Assembly (NCBI GenBank): GCA_029256185.1
Contig: JAQSYI010000015.1
Location: forward strand, 94,337 to 158,336
Source: Paenibacillaceae bacterium
GTDB lineage: Bacteria; Bacillota; Bacilli; Paenibacillales; NBRC-103111
DNA length: 64,000 nt
Reading direction: 5' to 3'
Shown here: positions 47,937-57,779 of the stretch, piece after piece
Numbering within the stretch: position 1 is the stretch's first letter
Layout: the number at the start of each line of letters is the position of its first letter
Notes under the pieces: generated by a model
The model's database searches: none
Seen by the model: only the letters and a program-made list of their open reading frames with translations
Told to the model about the DNA's origin: nothing
Program-made: the position numbers and the translations under genes

Positions 47937-48758
47937 CTATTTGTTCGCAATAGGCAACCAAATTTCGAAGCAGTTTTCTTGATGCCCATATACTTCTAAA
48001 TATGGCGCATTCTCATCACGGATATAATTACTTTGAGGTAACCATTCTGTTGCAACACGGGCATATGTTTCACCTGCCGCATCTTCACCCGATCTGAAGA
48101 CGAAGGGGAAGACTGCCCACATAGCTGATGGGATCGTTTCAATATCCATATCTTCGGGATAACCTGAGCCGTCAAGCTGTGCGCCTATAATGACGGATTC
48201 ATCATTTTGACGATTGAGGAAGGATGCTCCGACATACCAAAACGGTGCTTTAACTAAATCCAACGATTTTAAGCGTGGCAGACCTATTTTATCAAAATCA
48301 CACCACTTATCATATCCTCCGTCACATTTCCTGCCAATGATTTTGAAACTGTCTTTCTTCTCGATTTTGAAATTCATTTCATTCACTCCTTTTATAGTGA
48401 GTACGAAGGTGATTGGCGGATATGTTTTATGGGACACGTTTAACTTCCGAGCAGACAAAGGCGTTGTACCGTGTAATTCTTTGAACGCTCGTGTAAACGT
48501 AGTTGGCGATTCATAGCAGTATTTCAGCGCAATGTCGATAATTTTTTCGCGGCCATCTTGAATGTCGAAAACAGCTTGTGATAGTCTTCTGCGACGAATA
48601 TACTCTGAAATAGACACTCCTGCCATGAAAGAAAATATCCTCGAAAAATCATTAACAGAGCAACCGACAAGGCGTGAAAGCGATTCGTACTGTATCGGTT
48701 GAGTTAGGTTCTTTTCAATATACTCAATTACGCTGTTCATCCCTTTGAGCCAATCCAT
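47937..48758 (-). CDS. AraC-family regulator with effector-binding domain
   Basis: 273 residues. N-terminal double HTH (MNSVIEYIEKNLTQPIQYESLSRL...; second motif KIIDIALKYCYESPTTFTRAF then HGTTPLSARK) followed by a GyrI/SbmC-like ligand domain (about 125-273: FKIIGRKCDGGYDKW, AMWAVFPFVF, ENCFEIWLPI). This order occurs in Rob/BltR-like drug-sensing activators of Firmicutes. Start ATG 48758 follows GAGAGGAGGGATTGC; the frame opens 63 nt earlier. Base composition (AT-richer) differs from neighbouring chromosome genes. It lies between the transposase and the right inverted repeat of the IS, a possible passenger. Confidence 0.9.
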   Translation of the reverse strand: MDWLKGMNSVIEYIEKNLTQPIQYESLSRLVGCSVNDFSRIFSFMAGVSISEYIRRRRLSQAVFDIQDGREKIIDIALKYCYESPTTFTRAFKELHGTTPLSARKLNVSHKTYPPITFVLTIKGVNEMNFKIEKKDSFKIIGRKCDGGYDKWCDFDKIGLPRLKSLDLVKAPFWYVGASFLNRQNDESVIIGAQLDGSGYPEDMDIETIPSAMWAVFPFVFRSGEDAAGETYARVATEWLPQSNYIRDENAPYLEVYGHQENCFEIWLPIANK

Positions 48759-48882
48759 GCAATCCCTCCTCTCGTTTATAATTTTAAGTGAATGAAGTAT
48801 ATTTTTCTTCGCTTTTCTCACGAATTTCGGATAGATTCAGAGTATTTGAATTAACCTTATTATATCACATAACGAAACAAGA

Positions 48883-48919
48883 AAAGGACAGGTTCTTATC
48901 TTTCAAGAATCTGTCCTTT
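48883..48919. terminator. Hairpin upstream of the AraC gene
   Basis: AAAGGACAG-g-TTCTT (48883-48897) pairs with AAGAA-t-CTGTCCTTT (48905-48919). Symmetric, with A/T runs on both sides; can end dapL transcripts coming through the IS end. Confidence 0.75.
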
Positions 48920-48933
48920 CTGATCGAAATCTT

Positions 48934-48958
48934 TGTCTAACTTTTTGGGTGCAATTCA
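48934..48958 (+). repeat. Right terminal inverted repeat of the IS3-family element
   Basis: Reverse complement reads TGAATTGCACCC followed by AAAAAGTTAGACA, which is the terminal repeat type (TG...CA, TGCACCC..AAGTTAGAC) of IS150/IS3 elements. It lies 30 bp beyond the stop of dapL. No partner copy was found to the left of orfA. Confidence 0.75.
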
Positions 48959-48988
48959 TTACCCGGCGGCCTTTTGCAATACCTTCTT

Positions 48989-50224
48989 TTAGAAGCTCAA
49001 GCTCTTGAAGCGTTCCACAGCCTTCTCGGTATTCTCACGGCTGCCGAAGGCAGTCAAGCGGAAGTAACCCTGCCCGCTTTGGCCGAAGCCCACGCCCGGC
49101 GTGCCTACGATATGGGCCTCGTTCAGCAGCTTGTCGAAGAATTCCCAGGAGCCCAATCCGTTCGGGGTTTTCAACCAGATATACGGAGCGTTGACGCCGC
49201 CGAACACCTGAATGCCCAAGTTGGCGATGCCTTCGCGGATGATCTTGGCGTTGGTCATGTAATAGTCCACCAAAGCGGCGATCTGAGCCTTGCCTTCCGG
49301 TGTATAGACAGCTGCGGCACCCTTCTGGGTAATGTAGGAGCAGCCGTTGAATTTGGTGGTCTGGCGGCGGTTCCACAGATCGTTAACGGGTACGCCGTTG
49401 CCCTCCTCATCATAGGCCAGCAGTTCCTTCGGCACTACCGTGTAAGCGCAGCGCACTCCGGTGAAGCCGGCGGTTTTGGAGAAACTGCGGAATTCGATGG
49501 CGACTTCCTTGGCTCCCTCGATCTCATAGATGCTCCGCGGCACATCCTTCTCTTGGATGTAGGCTTCATAAGCGGAATCATAGAGGATGACGCATTTATT
49601 TTCCTTGGCGTAATCCACCCATTTCTTCAGCTCTTCCTTGCTCAGGGTCATGCCGGTAGGGTTGTTGGGATAGCACAGATAGATCAGATCCACCTTTTTG
49701 TCAGGCAGCGCAGGAATAAAGCTGTTGTCGGCGGTGCACGGCAGATAGACGATATTGGCATAGCGGTTGATGTCTTTCACATACTCGCCGCTGCGTCCAG
49801 CCATTACGTTGGTATCCACATATACGGGGTACACGGGATCAGTAACTGCCACAACGCTGTCCAGACTGAAGATTTCCTGGATGTTGCCCACATCGCATTT
49901 GGAGCCGTCACTGACAAATACTTCGTTGGCCTTGATATCAATACCCCGTGCTTTATAATCGTTTTCGATAATAGCGTTAAGCAGGAAGTCGTAGCCTTGC
50001 TCCGGCCCGTAGCCGCGGAAGCTGGCCGCTTCGGCCATTTCGTCCACTGCCGCATGCAGTCCTGTAACAACCGCTTCAGGGAGTGCACGGGTGACATCTC
50101 CGATACCCAGACTGATGATTTGCGCATTGGGGTTCTCGCTGATGAACGCCGTTCTTCTTCTCGCTACCTCTGCGAACAGATAGCTTCCTTGCAATTGCTT
50201 GTAGTTCTGATTAATCTTAGCCAT
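48989..50224 (-). CDS. dapL: LL-diaminopimelate aminotransferase
   Basis: 411-residue PLP enzyme converting tetrahydrodipicolinate directly to LL-diaminopimelate for lysine and peptidoglycan. Typical start [19 protein letters not shown], substrate stretch [15 protein letters not shown] Lys in [17 protein letters not shown], and [20 protein letters not shown]. Length equals plant/Chlamydia/Firmicute DapL (about 410). Start ATG 50224 follows GAGGAGGAGTAAAG. A hairpin-like CTTCTAAAAGAAG spans the stop; an IS end sits 30 bp downstream. Confidence 0.97.
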   Translation of the reverse strand: MAKINQNYKQLQGSYLFAEVARRRTAFISENPNAQIISLGIGDVTRALPEAVVTGLHAAVDEMAEAASFRGYGPEQGYDFLLNAIIENDYKARGIDIKANEVFVSDGSKCDVGNIQEIFSLDSVVAVTDPVYPVYVDTNVMAGRSGEYVKDINRYANIVYLPCTADNSFIPALPDKKVDLIYLCYPNNPTGMTLSKEELKKWVDYAKENKCVILYDSAYEAYIQEKDVPRSIYEIEGAKEVAIEFRSFSKTAGFTGVRCAYTVVPKELLAYDEEGNGVPVNDLWNRRQTTKFNGCSYITQKGAAAVYTPEGKAQIAALVDYYMTNAKIIREGIANLGIQVFGGVNAPYIWLKTPNGLGSWEFFDKLLNEAHIVGTPGVGFGQSGQGYFRLTAFGSRENTEKAVERFKSLSF

Positions 50225-50331
50225 GGACTTTACTCCTCCTCAAATTCTTTGCTCTGATATAAATGTAGCCAGTTTTCCCCGAAAAAACAATGCATCTATC
50301 GGCTGTTCCTTTGCACTATTGGCCAATAAAA

Positions 50332-51387
50332 TCAGTTCATCCTCAGCCGTTCCAGCAGTTCCTGCATATCCGCGGGGATGGGCGCTGTGAACTCCAGGTA
50401 TTCTCCGCTTGTAGGATGGACGAAGCCCAATACGCCGGCGTGCAGAGCCTGTCCCTTCATCTCACGGTCGCGGCTCTTGCCGTAGAACGGATCTCCAACC
50501 AGAGGGAATCCGATATATTTCATATGAACGCGGATTTGGTGGGTGCGTCCGGTCTCCAGCTTCAACTCCAATACGGAGAAATGCTTCAGACGCTCCAGCA
50601 CGGTAAAATGAGTAACGGCATGCTTGCTGTTTCTTTCCGTCACGGTATACAGCTTGCGGTCATTGGTGTCGCGGCCGATCGGAGCATCTACAGTACCAAG
50701 GTCATGCTGCATGACCCCGTGCACCACCGCGACATATTTGCGGGTCACAGTATGCTCTTTCAATTGGGCGGCCAGCGACTGGTGGGCCAGATCATTCTTG
50801 GCGGCCATGATCAGTCCTGACGTATCCTTGTCAATCCGGTGGACAATACCCGGGCGAAGCAGTCCGTTGATCCCCGACAAATCCTTGCAGTGGTGCATAA
50901 GACCATTCACAAGCGTACCGCTGTAATGACCCGCGGAGGGATGCACCACCAGTCCCCGGGGCTTGTTCACCACAATTACATCGCTGTCCTCATAGACCAC
51001 ATCCAGATTCATGGCCTCAGGCACGATCTCCGCTTCAACCGGCTCGCGGAGTATGACCGTAATCCGTTCTCCCTCGCTGACTCTGTAATTCGGTTTGACC
51101 GCCGCTCCGGCCGCAAGAACCAGCCCTTCCTTAATCCAAGCCTGCACCTGGGTCCGGGATACTACCGTATCCATGGAATCACTCACGAATTTATCCAGAC
51201 GCTGGCCGGAAAATTCACTCTCCACCGTCAGTTCGATTTCTTCGTCAAGCTCCCCTTGCCCGCCTTGGGCCGCTTCGTCCGTCCCGCCGGGTTCCTCTTC
51301 GTCAAATTCATCAACCTCGTACGCCTCCGGCTCTCCCGAGACGCCGCCGGCCCTATCTTCTTTATCCCTGCGTTCCTTGTGATTCAT
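50332..51387 (-). CDS. rluD: RluA-family 23S rRNA pseudouridine synthase
   Basis: 351 residues. N-terminal S4-like domain (GQRLDKFVSDSMDTVVSRTQVQAW), catalytic domain with HRIDKDTSGLIMAAK (active-site Asp), GRTHQIRVHMKYIGFPLVGD. An acidic extension of about 55 residues (EVDEFDEEEPGGTDEAAQGG) precedes the S4 domain and is unusual. Start ATG 51387 has GGGGGA 7 nt upstream and overlaps lspA by 26 bp, so it is co-transcribed with lspA as in Bacillus (lspA-ylyB). Confidence 0.92.
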   Translation of the reverse strand: MNHKERRDKEDRAGGVSGEPEAYEVDEFDEEEPGGTDEAAQGGQGELDEEIELTVESEFSGQRLDKFVSDSMDTVVSRTQVQAWIKEGLVLAAGAAVKPNYRVSEGERITVILREPVEAEIVPEAMNLDVVYEDSDVIVVNKPRGLVVHPSAGHYSGTLVNGLMHHCKDLSGINGLLRPGIVHRIDKDTSGLIMAAKNDLAHQSLAAQLKEHTVTRKYVAVVHGVMQHDLGTVDAPIGRDTNDRKLYTVTERNSKHAVTHFTVLERLKHFSVLELKLETGRTHQIRVHMKYIGFPLVGDPFYGKSRDREMKGQALHAGVLGFVHPTSGEYLEFTAPIPADMQELLERLRMN

Positions 51388-51880
51388 TTGCATTCCCCCG
51401 CTTTTCCATCCGCCATTCAATCAGTGTATCCAGAAACACAAGCCCTACCCCGATTACAATCCCCGAATCCGCCACATTAAAGATGGGAAAGGTGTAATCG
51501 ATATGCTTGCCGAACAGGTCAAAGACAAAATTAAACTGAAGAAAATCCACTACCTCGCCATAGAGTACCCGGTCAATGAAGTTTCCCAACGCTCCGCCCA
51601 GCAACAGCGCCAGCGCCCAGCACATCAGCGTCTTCTTCGAACGGATCATCCGGAGCAGATACCAGACAATCCCCGTCAGGACAACGATGGTGATGCTGAC
51701 AAAAAACCAGCGCCCCCCTTCAAACATGCTGAAAGCGGCCCCTGTATTCCGATGTGAGGTAATCTGAAAAAAATCTCCAATAACAGATCTTGTCTCTCTG
51801 AGAGCCATCTGATTGACGATCACCCATTTACTGGCTCGATCCAGAAGCAGCACAATAAGCGCGATAACAAAATAGATCAA
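51362..51880 (-). CDS. lspA: Lipoprotein signal peptidase (signal peptidase II)
   Basis: 172-residue membrane aspartyl protease that removes lipoprotein signal peptides. Four helices; catalytic Asp residues in NFIDRVLYGEVVDFL and FNVADSGIVIGVG; NTGAAFSMFEGG loop conserved. Start is TTG 51880 with AGGAGGGTTCCAA upstream. C-terminal tail EKRGNANESQGTQG overlaps the rluD start. Confidence 0.97.
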   Translation of the reverse strand: MIYFVIALIVLLLDRASKWVIVNQMALRETRSVIGDFFQITSHRNTGAAFSMFEGGRWFFVSITIVVLTGIVWYLLRMIRSKKTLMCWALALLLGGALGNFIDRVLYGEVVDFLQFNFVFDLFGKHIDYTFPIFNVADSGIVIGVGLVFLDTLIEWRMEKRGNANESQGTQG

Positions 51881-52049
51881 TTGGAACCCTCCTGAAGGTT
51901 TTTGTCTTCCGGATAAACGGGTAAAGTAAGTTATACCCGATCTTCATACTAGGGGCGTTTTCAGACACGCCCTAACAATTTCCGGGCGAGAAAATGCCTC
52001 TTGCAAGGCACACTACTATACAAGGCAAGCTTGAAGGGAGCGAATTACT

Positions 52050-52781
52050 TTGAAGCATTTAACAGACGATCAGCTGAATCTCCTGCGCAGCCGACTTATC
52101 CGGGACAAGCAGGAGTTGGAACAGCAATTGCGCGGCAGCCTCCACTTCGGTCTTGGCGGCTCTTTGTCGGAAGCAACCGGTGAGTTGTCCGCTTATGACA
52201 ACCACCCTGCCGATGTGGGCAGCGAAGTGTTCGAGCGCGGAAAGGACCTGGCTCTGGCGGAGCATGCCCAGCATCAACTGGATGATATCGAGCGTGCCCT
52301 GTCGGACATGGCAACGGGCTTGTACGGCGTCTGCAAGGCAAGCGGCAAGCCCATTCCCTACGAACGGCTGGAGGCTATGCCCACCGCCGAATACTGCATC
52401 GAACATGCGCCTGATCAGATTCACTCCAACCGGCCCGTAGAAGAGCAATTCCTGACCCCGCCCTTCGGGAGAACCAGTATGGACGAGCGCCTGGACGAAA
52501 CAGAATTCGACGGCGAGGATGCCTGGCAGACCGTTGAGGAATGGGGCACCTCCAACACGCCGGCCATGTCCGAAAACCCGCAAGTCGAAAGCTACTCGGA
52601 AATGGCCATAGAATCCGATGAGAATGTAGGCTATGTAGAAGCCATCGAGAGTTTTCTGGCCACCGACATCTATGGCAAGCATGTAACAGTCATCCGCAAT
52701 AAGCAATACCGGGACTATATCCACAGCCAGGAAGGCGAGCCTCTGCTTGAGAACGACCCTGCTTATGAAGGGGACCAGTAA
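52050..52781 (+). CDS. yteA: YteA-family TraR/DksA-type protein
   Basis: 243 residues. N-terminal coiled coil (LNLLRSRLIRDKQELEQQL), HPADVGSEVFERGKDLALAE, then a degenerate zinc-finger region GLYGVCKASGKPIPYERLEAMPTAEYC, as in YteA proteins where the four-Cys set is reduced. The acidic C-terminal half (about 130-243) is specific to the YteA group. DksA relatives bind RNA polymerase; YteA is sporulation-associated. Start TTG 52050 with AAGGGAGCG upstream. Monocistronic, converges on ileS. Confidence 0.87.
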   Translation: MKHLTDDQLNLLRSRLIRDKQELEQQLRGSLHFGLGGSLSEATGELSAYDNHPADVGSEVFERGKDLALAEHAQHQLDDIERALSDMATGLYGVCKASGKPIPYERLEAMPTAEYCIEHAPDQIHSNRPVEEQFLTPPFGRTSMDERLDETEFDGEDAWQTVEEWGTSNTPAMSENPQVESYSEMAIESDENVGYVEAIESFLATDIYGKHVTVIRNKQYRDYIHSQEGEPLLENDPAYEGDQ

Positions 52782-52832
52782 ACCGACCGACGGGAACTTC
52801 TTAAGAGCAAGCCACTGGCTGCCAAAAACAAC

Positions 52833-52870
52833 GGGCAAACCCCGAGCGTCAGCATATGCGGGGTTTGCCC
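52833..52870. terminator. Terminator between converging yteA and ileS
   Basis: GGGCAAACCCC (52833-52843) pairs perfectly with GGGGTTTGCCC (52860-52870), 16-nt loop; CCTTGTTT follows. Confidence 0.9.
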
Positions 52871-52881
52871 CCTTGTTTATC

Positions 52882-55656
52882 TTAAGCGGGATTCCCCGGA
52901 AGCTTCTCCACCACGTCGGCACAACGGCAGCATAGAGTAGCGTGCTTCTCCACTGTACCTACTTCAGGGGTGACGATCCAGCACCGTTCGCACTTCTCGC
53001 CTTCCGCCTGCTCCACAGACACCTTCAGCCCTTTGAGCACCGCAGCATCAGCAGGCGCCTCCTCTTCCTGGCCATGGAGATGCGCGGCAGACACAATGAA
53101 CAGCTGGTCAAGCTCAGGGAACCCCTTGAGCAGTTCCTCTGTGCCAGCATCGGGATACAGCTCCACCTTGGCACCCAGAGAATTGCCGATGATTTTCTTA
53201 TTCCGGGCTTCCTCCAGCGCCTTGTTCACCTCGTCACGGACATCGATCAGCTTCTCCCAGCGGGCTTCGAATTCATCATCGAACAGAGATTGATCTGCCG
53301 CCGGCATCTCGGCCAGTTGGGCGGAAGGCTCTGTCACGCCCGGGATCAGGCGCCACACCTCGTCTGCGGTGTGGGGCAGAATCGGCGCGATCAGCCGCGT
53401 CAGAACCGTGAGGGTATGATAGAGAACCGTTTGAGCAGCTTTGCGCTTGCTCTCATCAGGCCCGCTTGCATACAGCCGGTCCTTGGCGATGTCCAGGTAG
53501 AAGGCGCTCATCTCCACGGCGCAGAAATGGTGAACAGCTTGATAAACATAGTGGAACTCGTACTTATCATATGCATGGGTCACCTTGTCTATCAGCTTGT
53601 GCAGACGGATCAGGATAAACCGGTCCAGACCGGCAAGATCGCCTGCCGCAACTTGGTCCGTGGTTGGCTGAAATCCGGCCAGATTGCCCAACAGGAACCG
53701 GAGCGTATTGCGAATCTTCCGGTATACCTCTGCGCTTTGATTCAGAATATTGTCCGACAGCCGCTGGTCGGATTGATAATCGGTGGATGCCACCCACAGA
53801 CGGAGGATATCCGCTCCCAGCTTCTCGCATACCTTGTTCGGGTCCACCGTGTTGCCCAGAGATTTGGACATCTTGCGTCCCTCGCCGTCCAGAGTGAAGC
53901 CGTGGCTCAGCACCCCCTTATAAGGTGCGCAGCCATTGACGGCCGTGCTGGTGATCAAGGAGGAGTTAAACCAGCCGCGGTATTGGTCAGACCCCTCCAG
54001 GTACAGATCCGCCGGAAACTGCAGATCGTCGCGTTGACCCAGTACACCGGCATGGCTGGAGCCGGAATCGAACCATACATCCATAATGTCCTTTTCCTTG
54101 CGGAATTCATGATGGCCGCATTGGGGACAGACCGTTCCCTGCGGGAGCAGCTCGGCTTCCTCCTTGATGAACCAGGCGTTGGAGCCTTCCTTGGCAAAAA
54201 TCCCGGCCACCTGCTCAATCGTTTCTTCATTCACATGAGGATGGTTGCAGGAACGGCAGTAGAAAATGGGAATGGGAACCCCCCAGGTCCGCTGCCGGGA
54301 AATGCACCAGTCTCCGCGCTCGGCGATCATATTATGCAAGCGGACTTCGCCCCATGCAGGAGTCCAATCCACCTTCTTGATCTCCTCCAGCATATCGTCC
54401 CTGAACTTGTCGATGGACGCAAACCACTGCTCGGTTGCCCGGTACATAACCGGCTTTTTGGTCCGCCAGTCGTGGGGGTATTGATGAACAATGGAGGCTT
54501 GCTTCAGCAGACGTCCGGATTGCTCCAGCATCTCCAGAATCATGCTGTTGGCCTTCTCGTAATAGATCCCTTCAAATCCGGGAGCAAGCGCGGTAAATTT
54601 CCCTTGATCATCTACCGGAGACAAGACATCCAGCTTGTAGCGCTGGCCCACCTCAAAGTCGTCCTCGCCGTGTCCCGGAGCAGTATGGACACAGCCGGTT
54701 CCCGCCTCCAGGGTGACATGCTCCCCGTTTATCACCAGAGAGTCCCGTTCATAGAACGGATGGCTGCACACCACATACTCCAGCTCGGAGCCCTTGAAGC
54801 GGCCCGTCACCTGATAGCTGCTCCAGCCGATTTCCTGGGCTGCCGCCGCAAGCAGTCCTGCTGCAAGCACGAACTTGCTTCCATCGGCCTCTACAACGGC
54901 ATACTCAAATTCCGGATGCAGGCTGATCCCCAGGTTGGCCGGGAGCGTCCAAGGCGTGGTCGTCCAGATGACAACTGAGGCATCTTCCGGCAGCTTGCCT
55001 TTTCCGTCCTTGACCGGGAAGGCCACATAAATCGAAGGGGAAGTCTTCTCCTTGTATTCAATCTCCGCTTCCGCCAGCGCGCTTTCAGAGGAAGGCGACC
55101 AATAAACCGGCTTCAATCCCTTGTAAATATAGCCTTTGCGGACCATCTCGCCGAAAAGCCGGATTTGCGCCGCTTCATACTCTGGTCTCAGAGTCAGATA
55201 TGGATGCTCCCAATCGCCGCGGATGGCGAGCCGCTGGAACTGGGACTTTTGCCGCTCCACCCATTGCAGCGCGTATTCCTTGCAGAATTCACGGAATTCA
55301 GGCACTCCCATCTTCTTGCGGTCCACCTTGCCGCTGTTGGCGATGGCCTGCTCGATAGGCAACCCATGAGTATCCCAGCCGGGCACATAAGGGGCGTCAA
55401 AACCTTTCATGGACTTGTATCGTACGATAAAATCCTTCAGCACCTTGTTCAGCGCATGTCCGATATGAATATCGCCGTTGGCATAGGGAGGGCCGTCATG
55501 GAGGATAAATTTCTTGCGCCCCGCATTCTTCTTCTGTACCAAACCGTAGATGTCGATTTCGTCCCACCAGGCCTGAATCTTGGGCTCTGCCTGGGGCAAG
55601 TTGCCCCGCATGGGAAAGTCGGTTTGTGGCAAATTCAACGTTTTACCGTAATCCAT
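52882..55656 (-). CDS. ileS: Isoleucyl-tRNA synthetase
   Basis: 924-residue class I synthetase. HIGH as [21 protein letters not shown] as [14 protein letters not shown], editing domain ([25 protein letters not shown]), C-terminal zinc site [11 protein letters not shown]...LCCRCADVV. Length is that of the bacterial mupirocin-sensitive type. Start ATG 55656 with GAGGAG 12 nt upstream. Controlled by the T-box leader at 55725-56014; own promoter lies in the end of divIVA. Confidence 0.97.
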   Translation of the reverse strand: MDYGKTLNLPQTDFPMRGNLPQAEPKIQAWWDEIDIYGLVQKKNAGRKKFILHDGPPYANGDIHIGHALNKVLKDFIVRYKSMKGFDAPYVPGWDTHGLPIEQAIANSGKVDRKKMGVPEFREFCKEYALQWVERQKSQFQRLAIRGDWEHPYLTLRPEYEAAQIRLFGEMVRKGYIYKGLKPVYWSPSSESALAEAEIEYKEKTSPSIYVAFPVKDGKGKLPEDASVVIWTTTPWTLPANLGISLHPEFEYAVVEADGSKFVLAAGLLAAAAQEIGWSSYQVTGRFKGSELEYVVCSHPFYERDSLVINGEHVTLEAGTGCVHTAPGHGEDDFEVGQRYKLDVLSPVDDQGKFTALAPGFEGIYYEKANSMILEMLEQSGRLLKQASIVHQYPHDWRTKKPVMYRATEQWFASIDKFRDDMLEEIKKVDWTPAWGEVRLHNMIAERGDWCISRQRTWGVPIPIFYCRSCNHPHVNEETIEQVAGIFAKEGSNAWFIKEEAELLPQGTVCPQCGHHEFRKEKDIMDVWFDSGSSHAGVLGQRDDLQFPADLYLEGSDQYRGWFNSSLITSTAVNGCAPYKGVLSHGFTLDGEGRKMSKSLGNTVDPNKVCEKLGADILRLWVASTDYQSDQRLSDNILNQSAEVYRKIRNTLRFLLGNLAGFQPTTDQVAAGDLAGLDRFILIRLHKLIDKVTHAYDKYEFHYVYQAVHHFCAVEMSAFYLDIAKDRLYASGPDESKRKAAQTVLYHTLTVLTRLIAPILPHTADEVWRLIPGVTEPSAQLAEMPAADQSLFDDEFEARWEKLIDVRDEVNKALEEARNKKIIGNSLGAKVELYPDAGTEELLKGFPELDQLFIVSAAHLHGQEEEAPADAAVLKGLKVSVEQAEGEKCERCWIVTPEVGTVEKHATLCCRCADVVEKLPGNPA

Positions 55657-55724
55657 TGTTCATAGACACTCCTCACTATAGTTATCTGCCTGCTCCCCGC
55701 TCTGGCGGGAGACGGGCAAAAAAA

Positions 55725-56014
55725 TCAAAAACCTCTCATCCCAAAAGGGACGAGAGGTCAAATTCTCGCGGTACCACCCTCATAAAGCGCCTTCCCTGCC
55801 TGACTTCAATAGGCAAACAGAAGGTTGCGCTCCACTCGAACGATCGGTAACGGGATCACCCGATACTCCCTACTGACAAGCTGCATGTTCAGGAGATACT
55901 CCTGGAGGATATTCGGCCGGTTGTGAATATCAGGCTCGCACCGGTTCCTGACTCGCTTGATTCCTGTACGCGGCGTACTTGTTCCAGTCATCGAAATACC
56001 TTATGCCATTCAGA
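55725..56014 (-). promoter_or_regulatory. T-box leader of ileS
   Basis: The T-box sequence AGGGTGGTACCGCGAGAA is at 55780-55763 on the minus strand, followed by terminator ACCTCTCGTCCC (55758-55747) / GGGATGAGAGGT (55742-55731) and a T-rich tail. About 230 nt of leader precedes it, long enough for stem I; I could not place the specifier codon with certainty. Uncharged tRNA-Ile should stabilise the antiterminator. Confidence 0.93.
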
Positions 56015-56020
56015 AACAAA

Positions 56021-56049
56021 ATTATACCGGACTTACAAAGCAGAGTCAA
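56021..56049 (-). promoter_or_regulatory. Sigma-A promoter of ileS
   Basis: On the minus strand TTGACT (56049-56044), 17-bp spacer, TATAAT (56026-56021). The -35 and spacer lie within the last codons and stop of divIVA. Confidence 0.85.
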
Positions 56050-56557
56050 GAGACCGGCGTTCCCGCTCCCAATCCCGTTCTCGCTGGGACTCATTCTTGT
56101 CATCCAATGTATCCCAGCTGTCCACCTTCAAAAGCTCAAGCTGAGCCTCTACCAAGGTACGGAACCGGGTGCGGTAAACGGATGCCTGCTTCTTCAGCTC
56201 CTCGATTTCCAGGGAAATCTTGCCTGATTTCACCAGAGCCTCGTTAATAATGCGGTCGGCATTCTTCTCGGATTCACGGATGATCAGCTGCGCTTCCTTC
56301 TTGGCATTTCCCTTTACCTCATCGGCCGCTTCCTGCGCGACGATGATGGTTTTGCTGAGGGAATCCTCAATATTGGAATAATGATCCAGACGGTCCTGCA
56401 GAGTCTGAATCTGATTTTGCAAATCCTTGTTTTCCCTGATTATGGACTCATAATCCTTAATAACCTGATCGAGAAATTCGTTGACCTCGTCCTCATCGTA
56501 TCCACGGAAGGAACGCCGGAATTCCTTGTTATGTATATCTAATGGCGTAAGTGGCAT
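56033..56557 (-). CDS. divIVA: DivIVA cell-pole/septum protein
   Basis: 174 residues. N-terminal membrane-curvature domain MPLTPLDIHNKEFRRSFRGY DEDEVNEFLDQ (residues 1-31) and long coiled coil to about 150 (ENKDLQNQIQTLQDRLDHY, EELKKQASVYRTRF), ending in a charged tail RERDWERERRSLDSAL. Recruits division and sporulation partners to poles. Start ATG 56557 with TTGGAGGTGCGGC upstream. Last gene of the ylm division cluster. Confidence 0.96.
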   Translation of the reverse strand: MPLTPLDIHNKEFRRSFRGYDEDEVNEFLDQVIKDYESIIRENKDLQNQIQTLQDRLDHYSNIEDSLSKTIIVAQEAADEVKGNAKKEAQLIIRESEKNADRIINEALVKSGKISLEIEELKKQASVYRTRFRTLVEAQLELLKVDSWDTLDDKNESQRERDWERERRSLDSAL

Positions 56558-56637
56558 GCCGCACCTCCAAAAAAATAACTGATTACCTGCATGTATTCGA
56601 CAAAAGACCGCGGAATCCTTCCGTTCTCTGACAATAA

Positions 56638-57417
56638 TTATACATACTTGCCGACACGAACCCGCATTCGTCCCTTCTTGGTCACTCCTTCAATCTCCAA
56701 TACCTTGAATCGGCCAAAGCCCTGAAGGGAAACCACATCTCCTTCCTTCAGCAGCCGGCTGGGGTCTTCCTCGGCCTTCCAATTCAGCTTGCAGCGCCCC
56801 GCCTTGATCGGCAGCAGGATCTTGGCCCTGGACAGCCGCCATACATCGCTGGCAATCCCGTCAAGCCGCAGGGAAGCAACCGACAAGCCCATTTCCTCCA
56901 GCTGAACCTGGGCCGTTGTCAACCCGGCGAGAGGAAGCAATGTGGTGCTCACCCCGACACGATGCACCTGAGTCAGATTCATGCTGAAATATTCGGCAAT
57001 TTCTTCCGCAACAAGAATATGGCATGCATGGCCGATAACGTGTATATCGCCGATCCGGTCGCGCTTGATCCCCAGGCTCAGAATCGCTCCCATAAAATCT
57101 CCATGGTCCAACGAATTGAACCGGCTGTCGGCAGACGTTACGGCCAGCACCTTGATGCCTATCTCCTCTGCCGCGGGATCCCGGTAATCCGGGGTGATGA
57201 CCGCCCGCTTCCGCTCCGCTCCCTCATAACCCCCATCCTGCCGGACATGGACATCCGCCCGGTTAGCCAGGGTAGTCAGAATATGGCATTGGCGGGGATC
57301 CAGGAAATCCGTCCGCTTGACCGCATGATGGTCTTCGGCACGCTTGATCCAGTCCCAAGCCTTATCCACAAAAGCCTTCTCGTCATCATTAAAATGAGCG
57401 TACCATTCCCGTTCCAT
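56638..57417 (-). CDS. ylmH: YlmH, S4-domain RNA-binding protein
   Basis: 259 residues. N-terminal unique domain (FVDKAWDWIKRAEDHHAVKRTDFLDPRQ), middle RRM-like domain, C-terminal S4 domain at about 180-250 (LDGIASDVWRLSRAKILLPI, KEGDVVSLQGFGRFKVLEIEG). Relatives help rescue stalled ribosomes and act in division. Part of the cluster between ylmG and divIVA; start ATG 57417 lies 18 bp after ylmG. Confidence 0.93.
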   Translation of the reverse strand: MEREWYAHFNDDEKAFVDKAWDWIKRAEDHHAVKRTDFLDPRQCHILTTLANRADVHVRQDGGYEGAERKRAVITPDYRDPAAEEIGIKVLAVTSADSRFNSLDHGDFMGAILSLGIKRDRIGDIHVIGHACHILVAEEIAEYFSMNLTQVHRVGVSTTLLPLAGLTTAQVQLEEMGLSVASLRLDGIASDVWRLSRAKILLPIKAGRCKLNWKAEEDPSRLLKEGDVVSLQGFGRFKVLEIEGVTKKGRMRVRVGKYV

Positions 57418-57434
57418 AAAAGGAAGCCTCCCGT

Positions 57435-57719
57435 CTAAACGAAAGGCCTGAGGACTAAAGCTATTATTGCCTTGATGCCTTCAGCCACAAAGTTCAACGC
57501 GATCAGAGCCACGATCGGCGAGATATCAAGCATCCCCCCAATAGGCGGAATAAGCTTGCGGAACGGCTTCAGATACGGATCAACCAGCTTGCCCAGCCAT
57601 TCTCCCACGAAGCTCTCCCTCACATTGGGAACCCAGGACATGAATATGTAGGCAATAATCATAAAGTAGTAAATCGTCTTCACATAATCAATCAGCCCAA
57701 AAACATCCAATAGTGTCAC
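57435..57719 (-). CDS. ylmG: YlmG, YggT-family membrane protein
   Basis: 94 residues with two hydrophobic segments (YFMIIAYIFMSWVPNV and GMLDISPIVALIALNFVA) flanking the family motif WLGKLVDPYLKPFRKLIPP. Linked to membrane organisation and division in bacteria and plastids. The start codon at 57719 is read on the minus strand as ATG/GTG-type codon with GGGGTGAC immediately upstream. Within the ylm cluster. Confidence 0.92.
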   Translation of the reverse strand: MTLLDVFGLIDYVKTIYYFMIIAYIFMSWVPNVRESFVGEWLGKLVDPYLKPFRKLIPPIGGMLDISPIVALIALNFVAEGIKAIIALVLRPFV

Positions 57720-57779
57720 CCCAGTTGATCAAGTTTTAAATCCGTGTTCAAAAAGTCCAGTTTCAGGGCCGAACCTCTT

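Larger units (their letters stand above)
46804..48958 (+). mobile_element. Damaged IS3-family element containing an AraC-type gene
   Basis: Contains the 3' part of orfA, a full orfB, and at 48934-48958 a right terminal inverted repeat. The left end and orfA 5' end are lost at the junction with the membrane-protein gene (46803). Between orfB stop (47892) and the repeat lie an AraC regulator on the minus strand and a terminator, about 1 kb where intact IS3 elements have under 100 bp. Confidence 0.7.

Noticed and set aside
52942..54978. Open frame of 678 codons opposite ileS
   Set aside because: Shadow of ileS; composition rich in His/Gln/Arg/Leu typical for antisense frames, no motif.
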